A DNA stretch of 64,000 nt from Physcomitrium patens (GCF_000002425.4 NC_037254.1:13151756-13215755); one strand, 5' to 3'. Positions 11,302 to 23,013 are shown, counted from the first letter of the stretch. Numbers and translations: made by a program. Notes: generated by a model not told the origin, from the sequence alone.

Positions 11302-12230
11302 AGTCCTTATTGTGGCTGGGCATCTTCATTTTCCTGAATAAACGCTCCTTTGGTCTTGACAATGTGTTGATTTGCTTCTTGAGGCAGTTTTTTGCTCTGT
11401 GGCCTTCTTCACCACAATACAAGCATAGTCCTTCTTCCATACACTGCTTTTTTTCTTCTGGAGTTAAGAAATTGATACGTACAGTGTCAATTTGTATGTC
11501 TTCTACCTCTGAATGTGAATTCAAGTTGCTTGCTGATATAGTTGGAGTGTAGTGAGCCGTATGTTGTCTTGAGCATTGGTCTTGATATTGTTAGAACGGG
11601 CGGTTATCGCACTTCAGAGCTTGGCTAATGGCTTCGTTAAATGTTCGTGGATTGGAAGAAATAATAACAAGTCTTTTTTGTCGTCCCTCAAGCTCCAATA
11701 AAATTGACTCATCAATGCTTTCTTGTCCCAGTTGATATTGCACACTAATTATTTGAAATCTGATGCGTAGACTGACACGGAGTGTGCTTCTTGTCATAGC
11801 GACCTGATCTTTGTTGTAGTCCATCGTGAGCAAAGTTCCAACCAGTCTAACACGTGACTCCTCTGTCAAATAGCATTTGGGCTCTAAAGTTGTTATCAAT
11901 CTATTTTTATTGACAAAACCTCAAAACTTGGAACGTATACCATGGAACTTGTCTAGAAGGCTAATTCAGGGTTCCTTTTGTTGTAAGACCAACGATCCTT
12001 GTTGAACTAGAGGCAAAGTTGCTTCTCTTAGTACTGAAGCTTGAGGTTGGTGAATCCTTGATTGTACCATCTTGGATGCTCCATCATTATGAAGTCTTGC
12101 AATGATTCTTTCAATGTCATTAATTCTCTATGATAACGTAGTAAGAGCATTCATTATGGCATCCCACTTGGACTCCAAACTTTTGATCATACTAATATCT
12201 TAACCTCTTACCATGCTAAGAGAAGGAAAG
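11302..12230 (-). pseudogene. Element C gag with zinc knuckle
   Basis: Gag forms the particle and binds RNA. The frame at 11135-11524 contains an intact CX2CX4HX4C knuckle (CLYCGEEGHRAKNC, about 11388-11430). Upstream, 11591-11899 carries capsid-like sequence ending FNEAISQALKCDNRPF, matching the same block in A1. Stops and frame changes occur between these parts and toward the N-terminus near 12200. Confidence 0.75.
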
Positions 12231-12451
12231 AAATGACTCTATAAGAAGGCAATATTGGTTTAGAGGAAGATACTCCGTAACCTCTAAAATATCTTAAAAT
12301 CTTCAAGAAGAGGAATAATCCACTCTCTCCAAGAAAGATAAGACTCAAATATTATAATAGAAGAAATATCAGTTTAGAGGAGGATAATCTGTAACCTCTA
12401 AAATGCTAGTACCTTCAAGTAGAGGAATAATCCACACTCTAACAAGAAGGA

Positions 12452-12463
12452 ACTAGCTCTGAT
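12452..12463 (-). promoter_or_regulatory. Primer binding site of element C
   Basis: The minus strand reads atatcagagct next to the 5' LTR. This matches the tggtatcagagc site complementary to initiator-Met tRNA, except for its first bases. Confidence 0.65.
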
Positions 12464-12840
12464 ATGAAAGATGAATGTAGTCTCAACAAACTATCACAAA
12501 TTTAGAATACTCACTGAAAATCTAAACAAGAAGCTCAAGAAGAATTGATAAGAACTAGATTAATCAGATGAGTACAAGAACAACACTAGAGAGGTGAGCT
12601 AGAGCTTCAAGAGGTGTGTTGTCGATAGTGAGGATCCCCTCAGTCTCGGTTCGTATATATACTATAAGCTAGGAAGCTTTTCAAGTAGCTTCCACAAACT
12701 AGAAAGCTTCTCAAGTAGCTTCCATGAATTAGGAAGCTTCTCAAGCAGCTTTCACGAGCTTAAAAACTTCTCAAGTAGCTTCTATAGACTACAAAGCTTC
12801 TCTAGAATCTTCTACAACTTCCTAGTATATGTCCTTGATA
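12464..12840 (-). repeat. 5' LTR of element C
   Basis: It pairs with 5854-6232, including the 30-bp units and the TATA run. It ends ttgata, a decayed form of the ttgaca end, followed by the target duplication agcgg. Confidence 0.8.
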
Positions 12841-12845
12841 AGCGG

Positions 12846-13130
12846 GAAGACCACCCAATTATTTGATCGTTGTTGAGACTTTCATAATTTCCTTCAAATA
12901 AAATATTTGAAAGACTGTCAAGAGTTGTTCTTACTTCTAGTAAAATCACCAAACATCGGGAGTTCTTTCCAAGGTCATGATACCAAACACATTATATGTT
13001 GCCATGTATTCGAAGAAGAACATATTGTTCGTGAAGTTCTTTATCTTGATTATGTCCTCTTGAAGGTTGTGACAATTATAATGTCTCATCCGGCAGGTCA
13101 ATAAACAAAGGCTCTTGAGTCAAATTCGTT
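12846..13130 (-). pseudogene. Accessory frame of element B, 5' part
   Basis: Minus-strand translation from about 13130 reads TQEPLFIDLPDETL, two stops on the way, then CLVILLEVRTTLDSL, FEGNYESLNND and IIGWSS, where element C cuts in. Position by position this lines up with the accessory frames of C, A1 and A2 (for example FEVEPTYEG, FVGQFHNKD and HAWSQ), at low identity. The frame continues at 5853-5706. Function unknown. Confidence 0.45.
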
Positions 13131-13269
13131 GGTTGTTGGTTCTCCATCTCTCCAGCATCACAACTACAAAGAAGTTACAAACAAAGATTGAAAGTAGAAT
13201 GTTATCTTGCCTATATCTTATTTTTTTTATAAGGAAGGTTTTCATCTTGATTTTGATGGATGTTATCAA

Positions 13270-14500
13270 TGAAAAACCTCCATCGCCTTTGCTTCATTTG
13301 TAAGATTTTTTATTGGCTCCCATGTACATTCACTAATATCATATTTGTACCAATGGAAAAGATATTCTAATTTATTTTGATACCGCCTTGAATCTAAGAC
13401 TTCTTCTACTTCGAACACTTCATTATTGTCCACTTCTATAGGAAGAGGTGGAGCTTGTCTTCTTCTTGATATGTATTGTATGATTGAAGAAGAAACATGT
13501 CGAATATTAGATGGATTTTTATTGACTCTGGTAGGTGTAAATGATATGTAAGTGCATTGATTTGTACAAAAATAAAAAATGGTCCAAACCTTTGATAATC
13601 CAACTTGTCACAAAGATGAGTGGTTTAGATATTGTGATGAAGTAACGATACCTTATCACCCATGTTGAATGGTGGTTGTTCCTTTTGATAGACATCCACA
13701 TTGATCTTTTATTGTTCTTGAGCTTCTTTTAACTATGCCTTCATTTTTGCATGTAGCTCTAACAAATAATTTATCAAATCTTTTGCGACAAGATTATCAG
13801 CTTTTAAAAAATCAAAAGTATCAAGTCATGGATGATAACCATAATTGGCAAAGAAAGGTATTTGTTTTATAGAAAAATGTATCAAGTTATTATAAGCAAA
13901 CTCTATCAATGGCAAAAGTATTGTCCAATCACCTTGTTGGTAGTTGAAGGTACATCTAAAATATTGCTCCAAAACTTGATTAACACGCTCTGTTTGTCCA
14001 TCAGTTTGAGGATGGAATGCTGAAGATAGTTTTATATCCACTTTTAGAATTTTAAAAAGAGTCTTCCAAAATCTTAATACAAACTGAGTTCCCTTATCTA
14101 ATATAATATCCTTGGATAATCCATGATAGCGATAGATATTATCAAGAAAGAGCTTAGATGTTTCTTCACCTATGATAGATTTTTTACATGATACAAAATG
14201 TGCCATCTTGGTAAAAAAATCTACTATCACGAATATAGAGTTATAAGAACCTGAGATTCGAAGATCCGTGATGAAACCTATGAAAATAAAAGACCATAGT
14301 TGTTTTAGAATGGATAATGGTTGAAGAAGTTTGTAAGGTCGATGATGAGGAGTTCTTGATCTTGAGCAAAGATCACAAGCTTGTACAAAATCTTTCACTA
14401 CCTTCCACATTTGGGGCCACTAAAAATCCTTAGATATTAATTCCAAAGTTTTATTGTACCCAAAATGTCCTGCTATTGGAAAGTCACGATGAACTTGAAG
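13270..14500 (-). pseudogene. Element B integrase with chromodomain
   Basis: The minus-strand frame 13826-14410 starts in the zinc-binding region (VQACDLCSRSRTPHHRPYK). It continues through the core with the first Asp position altered (FIFIGFITDL instead of MDFI), the second Asp in IILDKGTQFVLRFW and the Glu in GQTERVNQVLEQYF. A C-terminal part lies at 13519-13701, and a chromodomain-like stretch (FEVEEVLDS...LEYLFHWYKYD) at about 13320-13430. The first catalytic residue is lost and stops separate the parts, so it is inactive. Confidence 0.8.
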
Positions 14501-14639
14501 AACACGTAATCAAGCTTCACCTTTCGAAATATATAGGCTTCCCTCAAAATATAATAGATTGTTCTTGAATTTGAACTTGGAAGTATCATGAGACTTTGAA
14601 GGGTTTTCCTTACTATCATGAATAAGAAAATCAAAAGAC

Positions 14640-15829
14640 ATACTTAACTGAACTTGTTTAATAAAAGATGAATCAATAGCTAGTATTGATTTCATTGCTC
14701 AAAGATGAAGATGCTCTAGCTTCAAGAAAATTTTCCATTATTGATCAAAAGCAGCATCTCCTTCCTTTGGTGTAAGATAAGATCATCTAGAGAGTGCATC
14801 TGACAGACCTTCTTGTTTTTTTGGTCAATAAGTGATCTTGAATTTGAATCTTGACAAAGACATACTCCAACAGGCTTGGCAACAATTCAAAACATGTGTT
14901 GACATAAAATATTCAAGGTTCTTGTGATCCATATATACAATGATTAGATTAAGAGCACCTTCTAGATAATGGTGCCATTCTTGAAACAAATCCATGATTG
15001 CAAGAAGTTCTTTGTCGTGGATCTCATAGTTCATCTCGGTTGCTGAAAATTTTATGGAATGAAAAGCTACTAAGTGAAGTTTATCATCTTTTCTCATTTG
15101 TGACAATATGGCACTCAAAGCAAAATCTGATGCGTCTGTTTTCATAAAAAATGACTTAGAAAAATCGATGTGATACAAGATTGGTGCAGAAACAAAAGTT
15201 GTCTTCAAAGTTTCAAATGCTACTTTTACTTCTTGATTCCATTGAAGTTTGTCTTTACAAGTCAAATGTGTAAGTGGAGCTGCAACTTGAAAGAAGTCTT
15301 TGATGAAGATCCGATAGTAGTTGGCAAATTTCAAAAAGCATTAGACATCTCTTATTATTTTTGAGATCTTTCAATCTTTAATAGCTTGAACTTTTTTAGG
15401 ATCCATCATAAGTCCATCATTTGAAATGATATATCCTAAGAAGTCGACTTTAGTAGTGTGAAATATATACTTTTCTATCTTGGCATAGAGTCCCACATCT
15501 CTTAATTTTTGTAACACATGGCAAATATGAAGTTCATGTTTTTCTATATTCTTAGAATAGATTAAGATGTCGCCTAGATAACAGACAATAAAATCATCTA
15601 AAAACTCCCGAAAGACATCATTCATTAGATTTTAGAATGTTGCTAGTGTATTTATAAGTCCAAAAGGCATAACATTGTATTCAAAATATCCATACCTTGT
15701 TTGAAACGTAGTCTTCTATTCATTTCTTTCTTTGATGTGTACCATATTGTATGTTCTTTATAGATCTATTTTTGTATAGATCTTAGCTTCATTCAACTGA
15801 TCAAAGAGTTTAGATATCAAAGGTAGCGG
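14640..15829 (-). pseudogene. Element B RT (C-terminal part) and RNase H
   Basis: The frame 15371-15625 holds the RT palm with CYLGDILIYS, where YLDD has become YLGD, then FLGYIISNDGLMMDPKK. The frame 14825-15334 follows with the connection (NYYRIFIKDF) and RNase H (FMKTDASDFALSAILSQ, the Glu in YEIHDKELLAI, and IVYMDHKNLEYF). The first part of the RT lies on the other side of the solo LTR, at 17776-18110. The catalytic Asp to Gly change shows inactivity. Confidence 0.85.
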
Positions 15830-17771
15830 TGTCGTAATATGTAAAGTCTTGCTTGAGAATGCTTTGAGCACTTGGCTATGGAAGGTAGAAAAGAAATTGC
15901 AACAATAAAATCCTAATTCTAATAGAATACTAACTAAACTCTAATTACACCATAACAACGCTATACAAAGCTCTAATCAAATTCAAAGAAACCTCAAAAG
16001 AATTACAAAGAAATAATAAAGAATCTTAAAGAAATATTTGAATGATCACTAATATACCTCAAATACATCTCAATTCAATTTTAATTTAATTCTAGTTAAA
16101 ATCCTATTGGGCATCATTCAAACTTTAGGCCAAAAACTAACTAAATCTTAAATCCTAAATAAATCCTAATAAAATCCTAAACTCTAAACCAAATCCTAAC
16201 CAAATTCTAAATCAACCTTAATCAAATCCTAAACCTTAAATCAAACCCTAATCAAACCTTAAATTCTAAATCAAATCCTAAATTCTAGAGTAAATCTTAA
16301 ACAAATTCTAATCCTAAATCAAACCTTAATCAAATCTTAAATCCTAAATCAAATCCTAATCTTAAATCAAATCCTAACCGAATCCTAACCCTAAATCAAA
16401 TCCTAATCAAATCCTAATCCTAAATCAAATCCAAACCTAACCCTAAATAAAATCCTAATCAGATCCTAATCCTAAATCAAATCCAAACTAAATCCTAAAT
16501 TATAAACCTAATTCTAAACAAACCTTAAATCCTAAACCAAATCTTAAATCCTAAATCAAATCCTAACCAAATTCTAACCCTAAATCAAATCCTAATCAAA
16601 TCTTAAATCCTAAATCAAATCCTAAATTCTAAACCAATTTCTAACTACATCCTAATCCTAAATCAAATTCTAATCAAATCCTAAATCAAACTCTAATCAA
16701 ATCCTAAATCTTAAATCAAATCGTAACTAAACCCTATTAATTTCTACAACAGATTTAAACCTCAATAATTAATAAATGAACAGTTAATCTTTACTCAAAT
16801 TTTGCATAATTCTTAATAATTAAGTTGACAAGAAGTACAAAAAATTTGCAAAGAATCGAATTACTAAATAGATGATATCTTCAAAAACATGCTCGGGTAT
16901 TAGCTGACCTCCTTCTCTAACCTTGATGCCAATCTCTTAGAGCCAATATCTTTCTTTTTCATTGTTTGATTGATTTCAAATTTCTTATATAAATAGATAA
17001 ACAATTCTAATATCTTTATATATAAATTTCACTCCAAATCAACTAATAGATTGCAAAAAATCTTAAAAACCCTCACTGAACCTAAAATTCTATTTTTTGA
17101 GACCTAAACCCACTTAAACCTCAATAATCCTCAATTCAATCATTAGATCAAGCTAAAATTTACAATACATATACAACACAACTATAACTATTAAGCTAAA
17201 ATTTTTTGCTTAGAGATCTATTACAAAACTCTTGAAATCGCCCAAAACATCAATCCTATTTTATTTCACAAAACCCAAGTCATCCAAAAACAAACTTAAC
17301 TTTATCAAGCTCTTACAAAGTCATTACGAATCCAACTCATCCAAAATCAATGCTTATAAAAATTCTATCTAGTCTGCTATCAAATTCCACTCTTTGATTT
17401 ACAAAAGAACCTTTGAGTCGTCGTCGAGACTCAATTTTGTGCCCTAAGGTCTGATTTCGATCCAAGTTGCTAATTGACCCTCTTTGGGTATCAATATCAA
17501 GTTTTTTAGGTAATTTTTGCTAGAATTTACTTTTAACTTAGTCTTTAAGATACTTATATCATTTATTTTTCTAATCTACTTTATTTTGCGTTATTTATGG
17601 CCCTATAAAGTAAATAAAAGTTACTTTTATAAAAAGGTAATACTACTACTAAAAGTTTTATTACCTTCTTATTTTTTATCCATATTTTTTTACTTTATCT
17701 TTTAACATGGCTCTTTTATAATAAGATCCATATTATCATCTTTTACCATATAGTCATGTTACAACACGACA
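15830..17771. mobile_element. Family-D solo LTR inside element B's RT
   Basis: About 1.94 kb starts tgtcgtaatatg and ends acaacacgaca, so both ends carry the TGTCGT inverted terminus. The RT frame continues on both sides (NRYPL to the right, PLISKLFDQ to the left). The flanks agcgg and aatgg may be a decayed target duplication. No interior genes are present, so this is a solo LTR left by recombination. It holds the fullest family-D sequence here. The read direction is probably minus, by comparison with copy G. Confidence 0.75.
16130..16740. repeat. Degenerate telomere-like tract in the family-D solo LTR
   Basis: Units such as aaatcctaaatc and caaatcctaatc repeat about every 11 to 20 bases over roughly 600 bp. 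The pure telomere heptamer is rarer than in the copy at 8741-9290. Confidence 0.8.
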
Positions 17772-17775
17772 ATGG

Positions 17776-18110
17776 ATACCTATTCTTGATGGTGATTTTG
17801 TTGAGTCCTTGATAATCGATACACATCTGTAATGATTCATCTTTTTTCTTTACAAATAAATTTGGAGCTCTTGCTAGAGATTTGGAATGGCGTATGAAGT
17901 TCTTGGTGAGATTCTCTTCAATATACTCTTTGAGTTTAGCCAACTTATTTTGTGATAAAGTGTAGATTGGTCCAAATGGCAGTTGTGCTTTTTCTTGAAG
18001 GTCAATTGAGGAGTCATAGGAACGATGTTCCGAAAGAGTATCTGTATTCTTTTTCTCAAATACATCTTAAAAGTCTTGATATTGGCTTGGAATGCCACTT
18101 GAAGTCTTTC
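17776..18110 (-). pseudogene. Element B reverse transcriptase, N-terminal part
   Basis: Minus-strand frames give the QL(P)[27 protein letters not shown] block, then [20 protein letters not shown] and the [15 protein letters not shown] line where the solo LTR begins. The matching second half lies at 15371-15829. One frame change near 17943 separates the two halves of this piece. Confidence 0.75.
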
Positions 18111-18189
18111 CACTAATAGGAACAAGTGCGGCATAAATGACATAAGGTGATCCTTCTTTTGCAGCATGCAAGAAAGCTCTTGCACCTAC

Positions 18190-18680
18190 AAATACAAGTT
18201 TAATTATACTAGACTTATGACTTTCTACTTGATTAACTACGTTCTTAGTTATACTTTTAGAAAAGTCAAGACTATAAAAAGTCTAATCTATTTTATGATC
18301 ATATTTTTCTAGCCATGATAAACTTAAAATAATTAGATTAGATAAAGATCTAATAATATTAAATATTATAAAGCTACTATGACCATTACTTGCTACTTCT
18401 ATAGGAAGGATTTCATGAGTAACATCTCTTGAAGATATGGATGACCATCTATGACTTCTACATGAAGAAGTTTAGTTTTTTTTACTAAAAATATACTATG
18501 TCTTTTAGCAAATTCTTTATCTAAGAAACATGTTGAGGCTATTGAATTTAACAAGGCAGAGGTTTTGAAATATTTAGGTCCTAAAATAACTTTTATCGTA
18601 AAACAAGGAGAGGATTCTGAAGAGAGAATATGACCTTCACTAGGTGTTGTACAAGATTTTAGCCGCACGGTTGTTATTGT
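18190..18680 (-). pseudogene. Element B protease region
   Basis: The minus-strand frame 18399-18668 carries FKTSALLNSIASTCFLDKEF, aligning with the protease of C and A1, but the catalytic D-S-G is replaced by N-S-I. HVEVIDGHPYL follows, as in the relatives. It sits between gag and RT. Confidence 0.7.
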
Positions 18681-18689
18681 AGCTAGTCA

Positions 18690-19720
18690 AACTTGTTTTT
18701 TGACATATTAACTTCTTTGATAGCCATATTCTTCATTTTATGGTAGCATCACTTCTTTGGACAATTTTGAGCTTTGTATTTAGATTTTCCACAATATAAG
18801 CACAATTATTCTTGATGATGTCGAGTCTTTTCTTACTCAGTAAGAGATTTGAAACGTACCACATCAATTTGCATATCTTCTACTTCCAAATGTATGTATT
18901 GAAGAAATATTGGTGTTTCCATTGAATTATAATAACATTGAGGTCTACTCGTATGGTTCTCACATTGAAATTCAAAAAGACGATTGTCTTACTTTACAGC
19001 AAAGTCAATTGCTTCACTCAATGTTTGAAGATCAAGTAAGTTGAGCATTAATTTTTTTACCTCATATTATAATCCATACAGAAATTAGCTAACAAGTGTA
19101 GCATCATCCAACTTAATATTAATTATAAGTTGTCAAAAATGTGAAGTATACAATATTACTGATCGATTACCTTATCACAAAATACGGATCTTATTGGTTG
19201 CAACACAAATTGCATCATGTTTTCCATACATCGATCAAAATTCTGCCAAAAATACCTTGAGATTATCCAATATTGGATCTCATCATTTAAGAAAAGATCA
19301 AAACCATGATAATGTTGAACCTAAAAGAAGCATACCAATGAATCTAACTTGTGATCCTAGAGTTGAATAGCTTTGGAATTGAAGTTCAATCACAAGTTGT
19401 ACTTGATTGATAAATCTTCTAAACTTTGATCTGGTGCCATTAAACTTTTCAAGTAGGGTAATTCTTAGTTCTCTAACACTGGAAGGATGTTCTACCATAG
19501 GAGAAGGTACATAATTTGATGCAGATGTTGAAGCAGCTCCAATAATTTTTATATCTTTACTTCATACTAAACTTGTTGTTCCTTGTGATGGTAAATTGAA
19601 TTGATCAATCGCAAATATTAAGTCCCTCAATTGCTCTTGCATTTGTGCCATTCCACTCTTCATTTCAGTAAGTTTTGCAATGATAACACTTAGAAAAGAG
19701 AAGATGTCTAATATCACTCA
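18690..19720 (-). pseudogene. Element B gag
   Basis: The capsid-like line RITLLEKFNGTRSKFRRF appears at 19298-19498 and matches A1 at about 23390. A decayed zinc knuckle (CLYCGKSKYKAQNC, with the His changed to Tyr) lies near 18770-18812. Stops and frame changes are frequent. The 5' end lies near 19720, close to the primer site. Confidence 0.7.
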
Positions 19721-19859
19721 AGACAAATAGAAGAGAGGACTTGTGAACAAAGAAAATACTAAGAATAATATTAGTTTAGAAGAGGGTAATCTATAACTTC
19801 TAATACACTTATGTCTTATCAAGAGAAAGGGATAATCTACTCTTAATCAAGATTTGACA

Positions 19860-19871
19860 AAGCTCTGATAT
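19860..19871 (-). promoter_or_regulatory. Primer binding site of element B
   Basis: Minus-strand atatcagagctt directly follows the 5' LTR and matches the initiator-Met primer site tggtatcagagc apart from its first bases. Confidence 0.7.
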
Positions 19872-20445
19872 TGTAAGTATATTCTTCTCAATTTATCAAG
19901 GTCAAGAACTAGATAAAAATAAATAAATAAGGGAGATTTTTTTTTTTTTAAAAGACTAAAAAATAGAAATAACTAAATATGTATATTAAGAAAGAAACTA
20001 GAATGACTATTGTCAAAAGATAAAAAAACTAGAGATCCTTAAAACTAAACTAAAAGCAAGAAAAGAGTTGGTAAGAGTGAAGAAGGCTTCATTCTTGCCT
20101 CTATATATACAATTTACCTAAGAACTATGTGACAACGTTCTACAGGACCTCCAAAAACGTGTTGACTTTGCACAACACGTATCTTAATTTACAAGGTAAG
20201 TTTTCTATGTGGGTGCTACATAATTAGCTTGTTCTGTAAGCTATCAACATGTGTGATACATGGTTAACTTATTGACTACGTTTTTAACCTACCAATCAAG
20301 TATAAATACATGTAAAGTCAAAGTACCATCTATTAAGCTTCCAGAAAGCTTCTCTAGGAAATATTATGAAATTAATCTACTTTTATCTACTTCTACCTAT
20401 TCATATCACCTAAGTAATAATTACAATAAATATATGTCCATGACA
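19872..20445 (-). repeat. 5' LTR of element B
   Basis: It starts tgtaagtat and ends ccatgaca on the plus strand and pairs with 5143-5691. The host sequence ttaat follows at 20446-20450. Confidence 0.85.
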
Positions 20446-22382
20446 TTAATATCTTCAAATGTTTCATACTATCAAATGTGGTATGAATCTTCTTCAAATT
20501 GATACAATCTTTAAAAAATAAGTTTTCAAGAGATACAAGATTGATAAATCCATTGTCAATTATTTTGACTTTAACACAATTATTCAAATTTAAGTATATT
20601 AAAGATATAAATGTATTAAAGCTATTACCTTTAATTTTCATCTTTTTATAATTTTCACATAATATTTCTTGCAAAGATGAGAGATGCTTCAATCCCATAG
20701 GCATATCTTCAAAACAAGTTTTTAAGAGATAATATTTGTAAATCCATTGTCAATTTTTTCAACTTTAATACAATCATTCAAATTCAAGTATATCAAAGAT
20801 ATAAATGTATTAAAGCTATTACTTTTAATCATCATCTTTTTATAATTTTTAAATGATATTTGTAGCAAAGATAAAAGATGCTTCAATTCTATAGGTATGT
20901 CTTCAAAGTTCTTTTATCCTTCCCACCACAATACCTTCAAGTTTGTCATACCATCAAATGTCACATAAATTTTCTTTAAATTGGTACAATCTTTACAAAA
21001 CAAGTTTTTTATATAAGATTAATAAATCCATTATCAATTATTTTTACTTTAATACAACCACTCAAATCTAACATTGTTAAAGATGTAAATGCATTAAAGC
21101 TATCACCTTCAATCTTCATCTTTTTATAATTTTTTAATGATATAGTTTGTAAAGATGAAAGATGCTTCAATTCCATAAGCATATCTTCTTAATTCTCATG
21201 CCCTTCCAACCTTAATACTTTCAAGTTTTTCATACCATCAATATATATTTTTTATAAAATAAAGCAATTTGTTAAATTCATTGAGATCAAAGATGATTCT
21301 AAGTGCCCTTTATCACCTATTATGTCTATATCTTTACAATTTTGTAAATCCAAATACCTCAATGTCTTCATGGTAGAAATTATGTTTACCACATATTTCA
21401 ATTTTGAACATCCACTTAAATTAAAAGTATCTAAAATCATATTTTTTCCTTCATAAATATTAAAATTTTTAAGTTAAAAATAATAATTTAGTCTCAAAGT
21501 TTTTAAACACTTTATACTTGATCCATCAAATGAAAATAATATTAGACTTGTCAAGCCAATTATTTCTAATATGATAAGATTTTTCATATAATTTTGGCTT
21601 ATGAGACATAAAATAGTTTTGATATTATATTTTAATATTTGTGTACTCTCTAATTCCAAGAAATAAAATTTTAATCACTTTAGTTGATTTGATTGTTGTA
21701 CAATTAAAGTTAATATGTTTATATTTTTATATTCTATAAAACTAAATAAATATAGATAAAGTAATTCAATCTTCATACCACCATGTGGCTTCAAATAACT
21801 TTAACAATTTATAAAACAAATGCTTCTTACATCAAAATCATTTTATAATACAAAATACATTCTATACATTAGAATTTTTAAAAATATTCTTTATATCAAA
21901 TTTTTCTTAATAAATATAAATTTAAGATGTGAGATTGTAAAAAAAAAATATTATCCAATTCAAATTGAATGCCTTAATAAGTTTGATGTCATATCTTTGA
22001 TTCAAAATCAATAAATAATATACAACTTTCATTTCATTTTTTTACAATCCTATATTCTTTTTTAAAAATCTTATGCTCTATGTCTTATAAAAAGTCATGA
22101 ATAGTTATTATTTCAAATTTATCTACTTCAATAAATGACTTTTTTAAAAAAAATTAATCATTTTTTTATAATTCTCAAACTCGTCTTTATAAAATTAGAT
22201 ATTTACATCTTAATTAATGTTCTTAAGCCATATATCTTTATAAAAAAAAACATGTTAAATTCAAAAATATTATCTTTTCTTCTTTTTCAAGATCATCAAA
22301 ACTAAGCTTTAGTCTTACCAAAAGGTCTTTATCATCTACACATATATTAATTCTTTTTAGTCTATGCAATATTTTTTCCTAT
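20446..22382 (-). pseudogene. Kinase-NB-ARC-LRR receptor, segment 3 (end of NB-ARC, LRRs)
   Basis: From 22382 downward the minus strand reads EKILHRLKRINICVDD, then VRLKLSFDDLEKEEKIIFLN, the winged-helix part of an NB-ARC domain. An MHD-like motif (ITIHDFL, 22088-22108) follows. Irregular LRRs (SGCSKLKYVVNIISTMKTL, 21252-21440) come next, then at least three units of about 245 bp down to 20451, with lines such as LKHLSSLQEILCENYKK and GFINLVSLENLFFKDC. NB-ARC binds and hydrolyses ATP to switch the receptor. The piece is cut by A1 at 22382 and by B at 20446. Several stops and frameshifts are present. Confidence 0.8.
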
Positions 22383-22865
22383 TATCATAGACATACAACT
22401 GAAAAAGATTTGAGAAGATTCTAAGAGATTCAAGAAGGTTTTAAGAAGGTTCTTGTAGATTGTAGAAGTTTTGAGTAGGTTCCAAAAGGTTCCAATATGT
22501 TCTAAGAAGGTTCCAAAAGATTTTATTAGATTCTAAAAAGATTTTAAAAGGTTCTAGTAGATTCTAAGAAAATTCTAAAAGGTCATACGAGATTTTAGAA
22601 GGCTCTAGAAGGCTTTAGATGATTTAGGAAGTTACCTAAGAAGAATCTTAGGCTTGCTTTGTTTCTAAGCCTCACAGAAACTTCTCAAGAAGCTTCCTAT
22701 GACCTAGTATATATAGGAGTTGAGGTTGAAGAGATCTTCAATCTTGAGAATTCACTCGTTGTGGTCTAGTTAGGATCTTCTTGCCTTGTATCCAATTATT
22801 GTTTTAATGTCAAGTTAATTCTATTTCTTGGCTTTGAATCCTTGTCTTGTATATGGTCCCTAACA
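22383..22865 (+). repeat. 5' LTR of A1
   Basis: It begins tatcatagac (from TGTCATAG) and ends ccctaaca. It pairs with 28681-29121 and with the solo copy 23504-23965. A TATA-like run lies at 22707-22715. Confidence 0.85.
22390..22660 (+). promoter_or_regulatory. Candidate heat-shock-element array in LTR A
   Basis: The stretch is built from about 10-bp units of the type gaaggttctagaag, which place GAA and TTC blocks at about 5-bp steps. Similar arrays lie in 23520-23720, 28690-28880 and 63045-63225. Each is followed downstream on the element strand by a TATA run. The pattern fits the nGAAnnTTCnnGAAn consensus; heat response is an inference. Confidence 0.45.
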
Positions 22866-23013
22866 GTTTGTCGAGATTGCCATAAAATAATATTAGAAGT
22901 TTGGTCTTTTTTAATAGAGAGTAGATCAGTCTTCTTCTTGGAAGTACTATAGCATTTTAGAGGTTGCAGATTACCCTCTCTTAGACTAATATTGTTCTTT
23001 TTTTAATATTCTA

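Larger units (their letters stand above)
5854..12840 (-). mobile_element. LTR retrotransposon C (Ty3/gypsy chromovirus) nested in B
   Basis: The LTRs are 5854-6232 and about 12464-12840. The flanks are ggcgg (5849-5853) and agcgg (12841-12845), a 4-of-5 target duplication. A primer site matching initiator Met (atatcagagct on the minus strand) adjoins the right LTR, and a polypurine tract adjoins the left LTR. The interior reads gag, protease, RT, a lost RNase H section, integrase, chromodomain, accessory frame. A family-D LTR (8481-9828) sits where the RNase H should be. C lies in B's accessory region, so it is younger than B. Confidence 0.85.
5143..20445 (-). mobile_element. LTR retrotransposon B (Ty3/gypsy chromovirus), carrying element C and a solo LTR
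   Basis: The ends are LTRs at 5143-5691 and 19872-20445, flanked by a perfect 5-bp target duplication, ttaat. A tRNA-iMet-type primer site follows the right LTR, and a polypurine tract (minus-strand ctagaagggggataa) abuts the left LTR. In minus-strand order the interior holds gag, protease, RT, RNase H, integrase, chromodomain and an accessory frame. Element C (5854-12840) interrupts the accessory region and a family-D LTR (15830-17771) interrupts the RT. Without these it would be about 6.4 kb. Many stops show it is inactive. It sits inside the LRR part of the receptor gene. Confidence 0.85.

Noticed and set aside
11265..11552. Plus-strand open frame of 95 codons
   Set aside because: It lies opposite the gag and zinc knuckle of element C, which has clear family motifs on the minus strand; the plus frame shows none.
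22390..22660. CRISPR-like array
   Set aside because: The 10-bp units run without unique spacers, and the DNA is a plant LTR.
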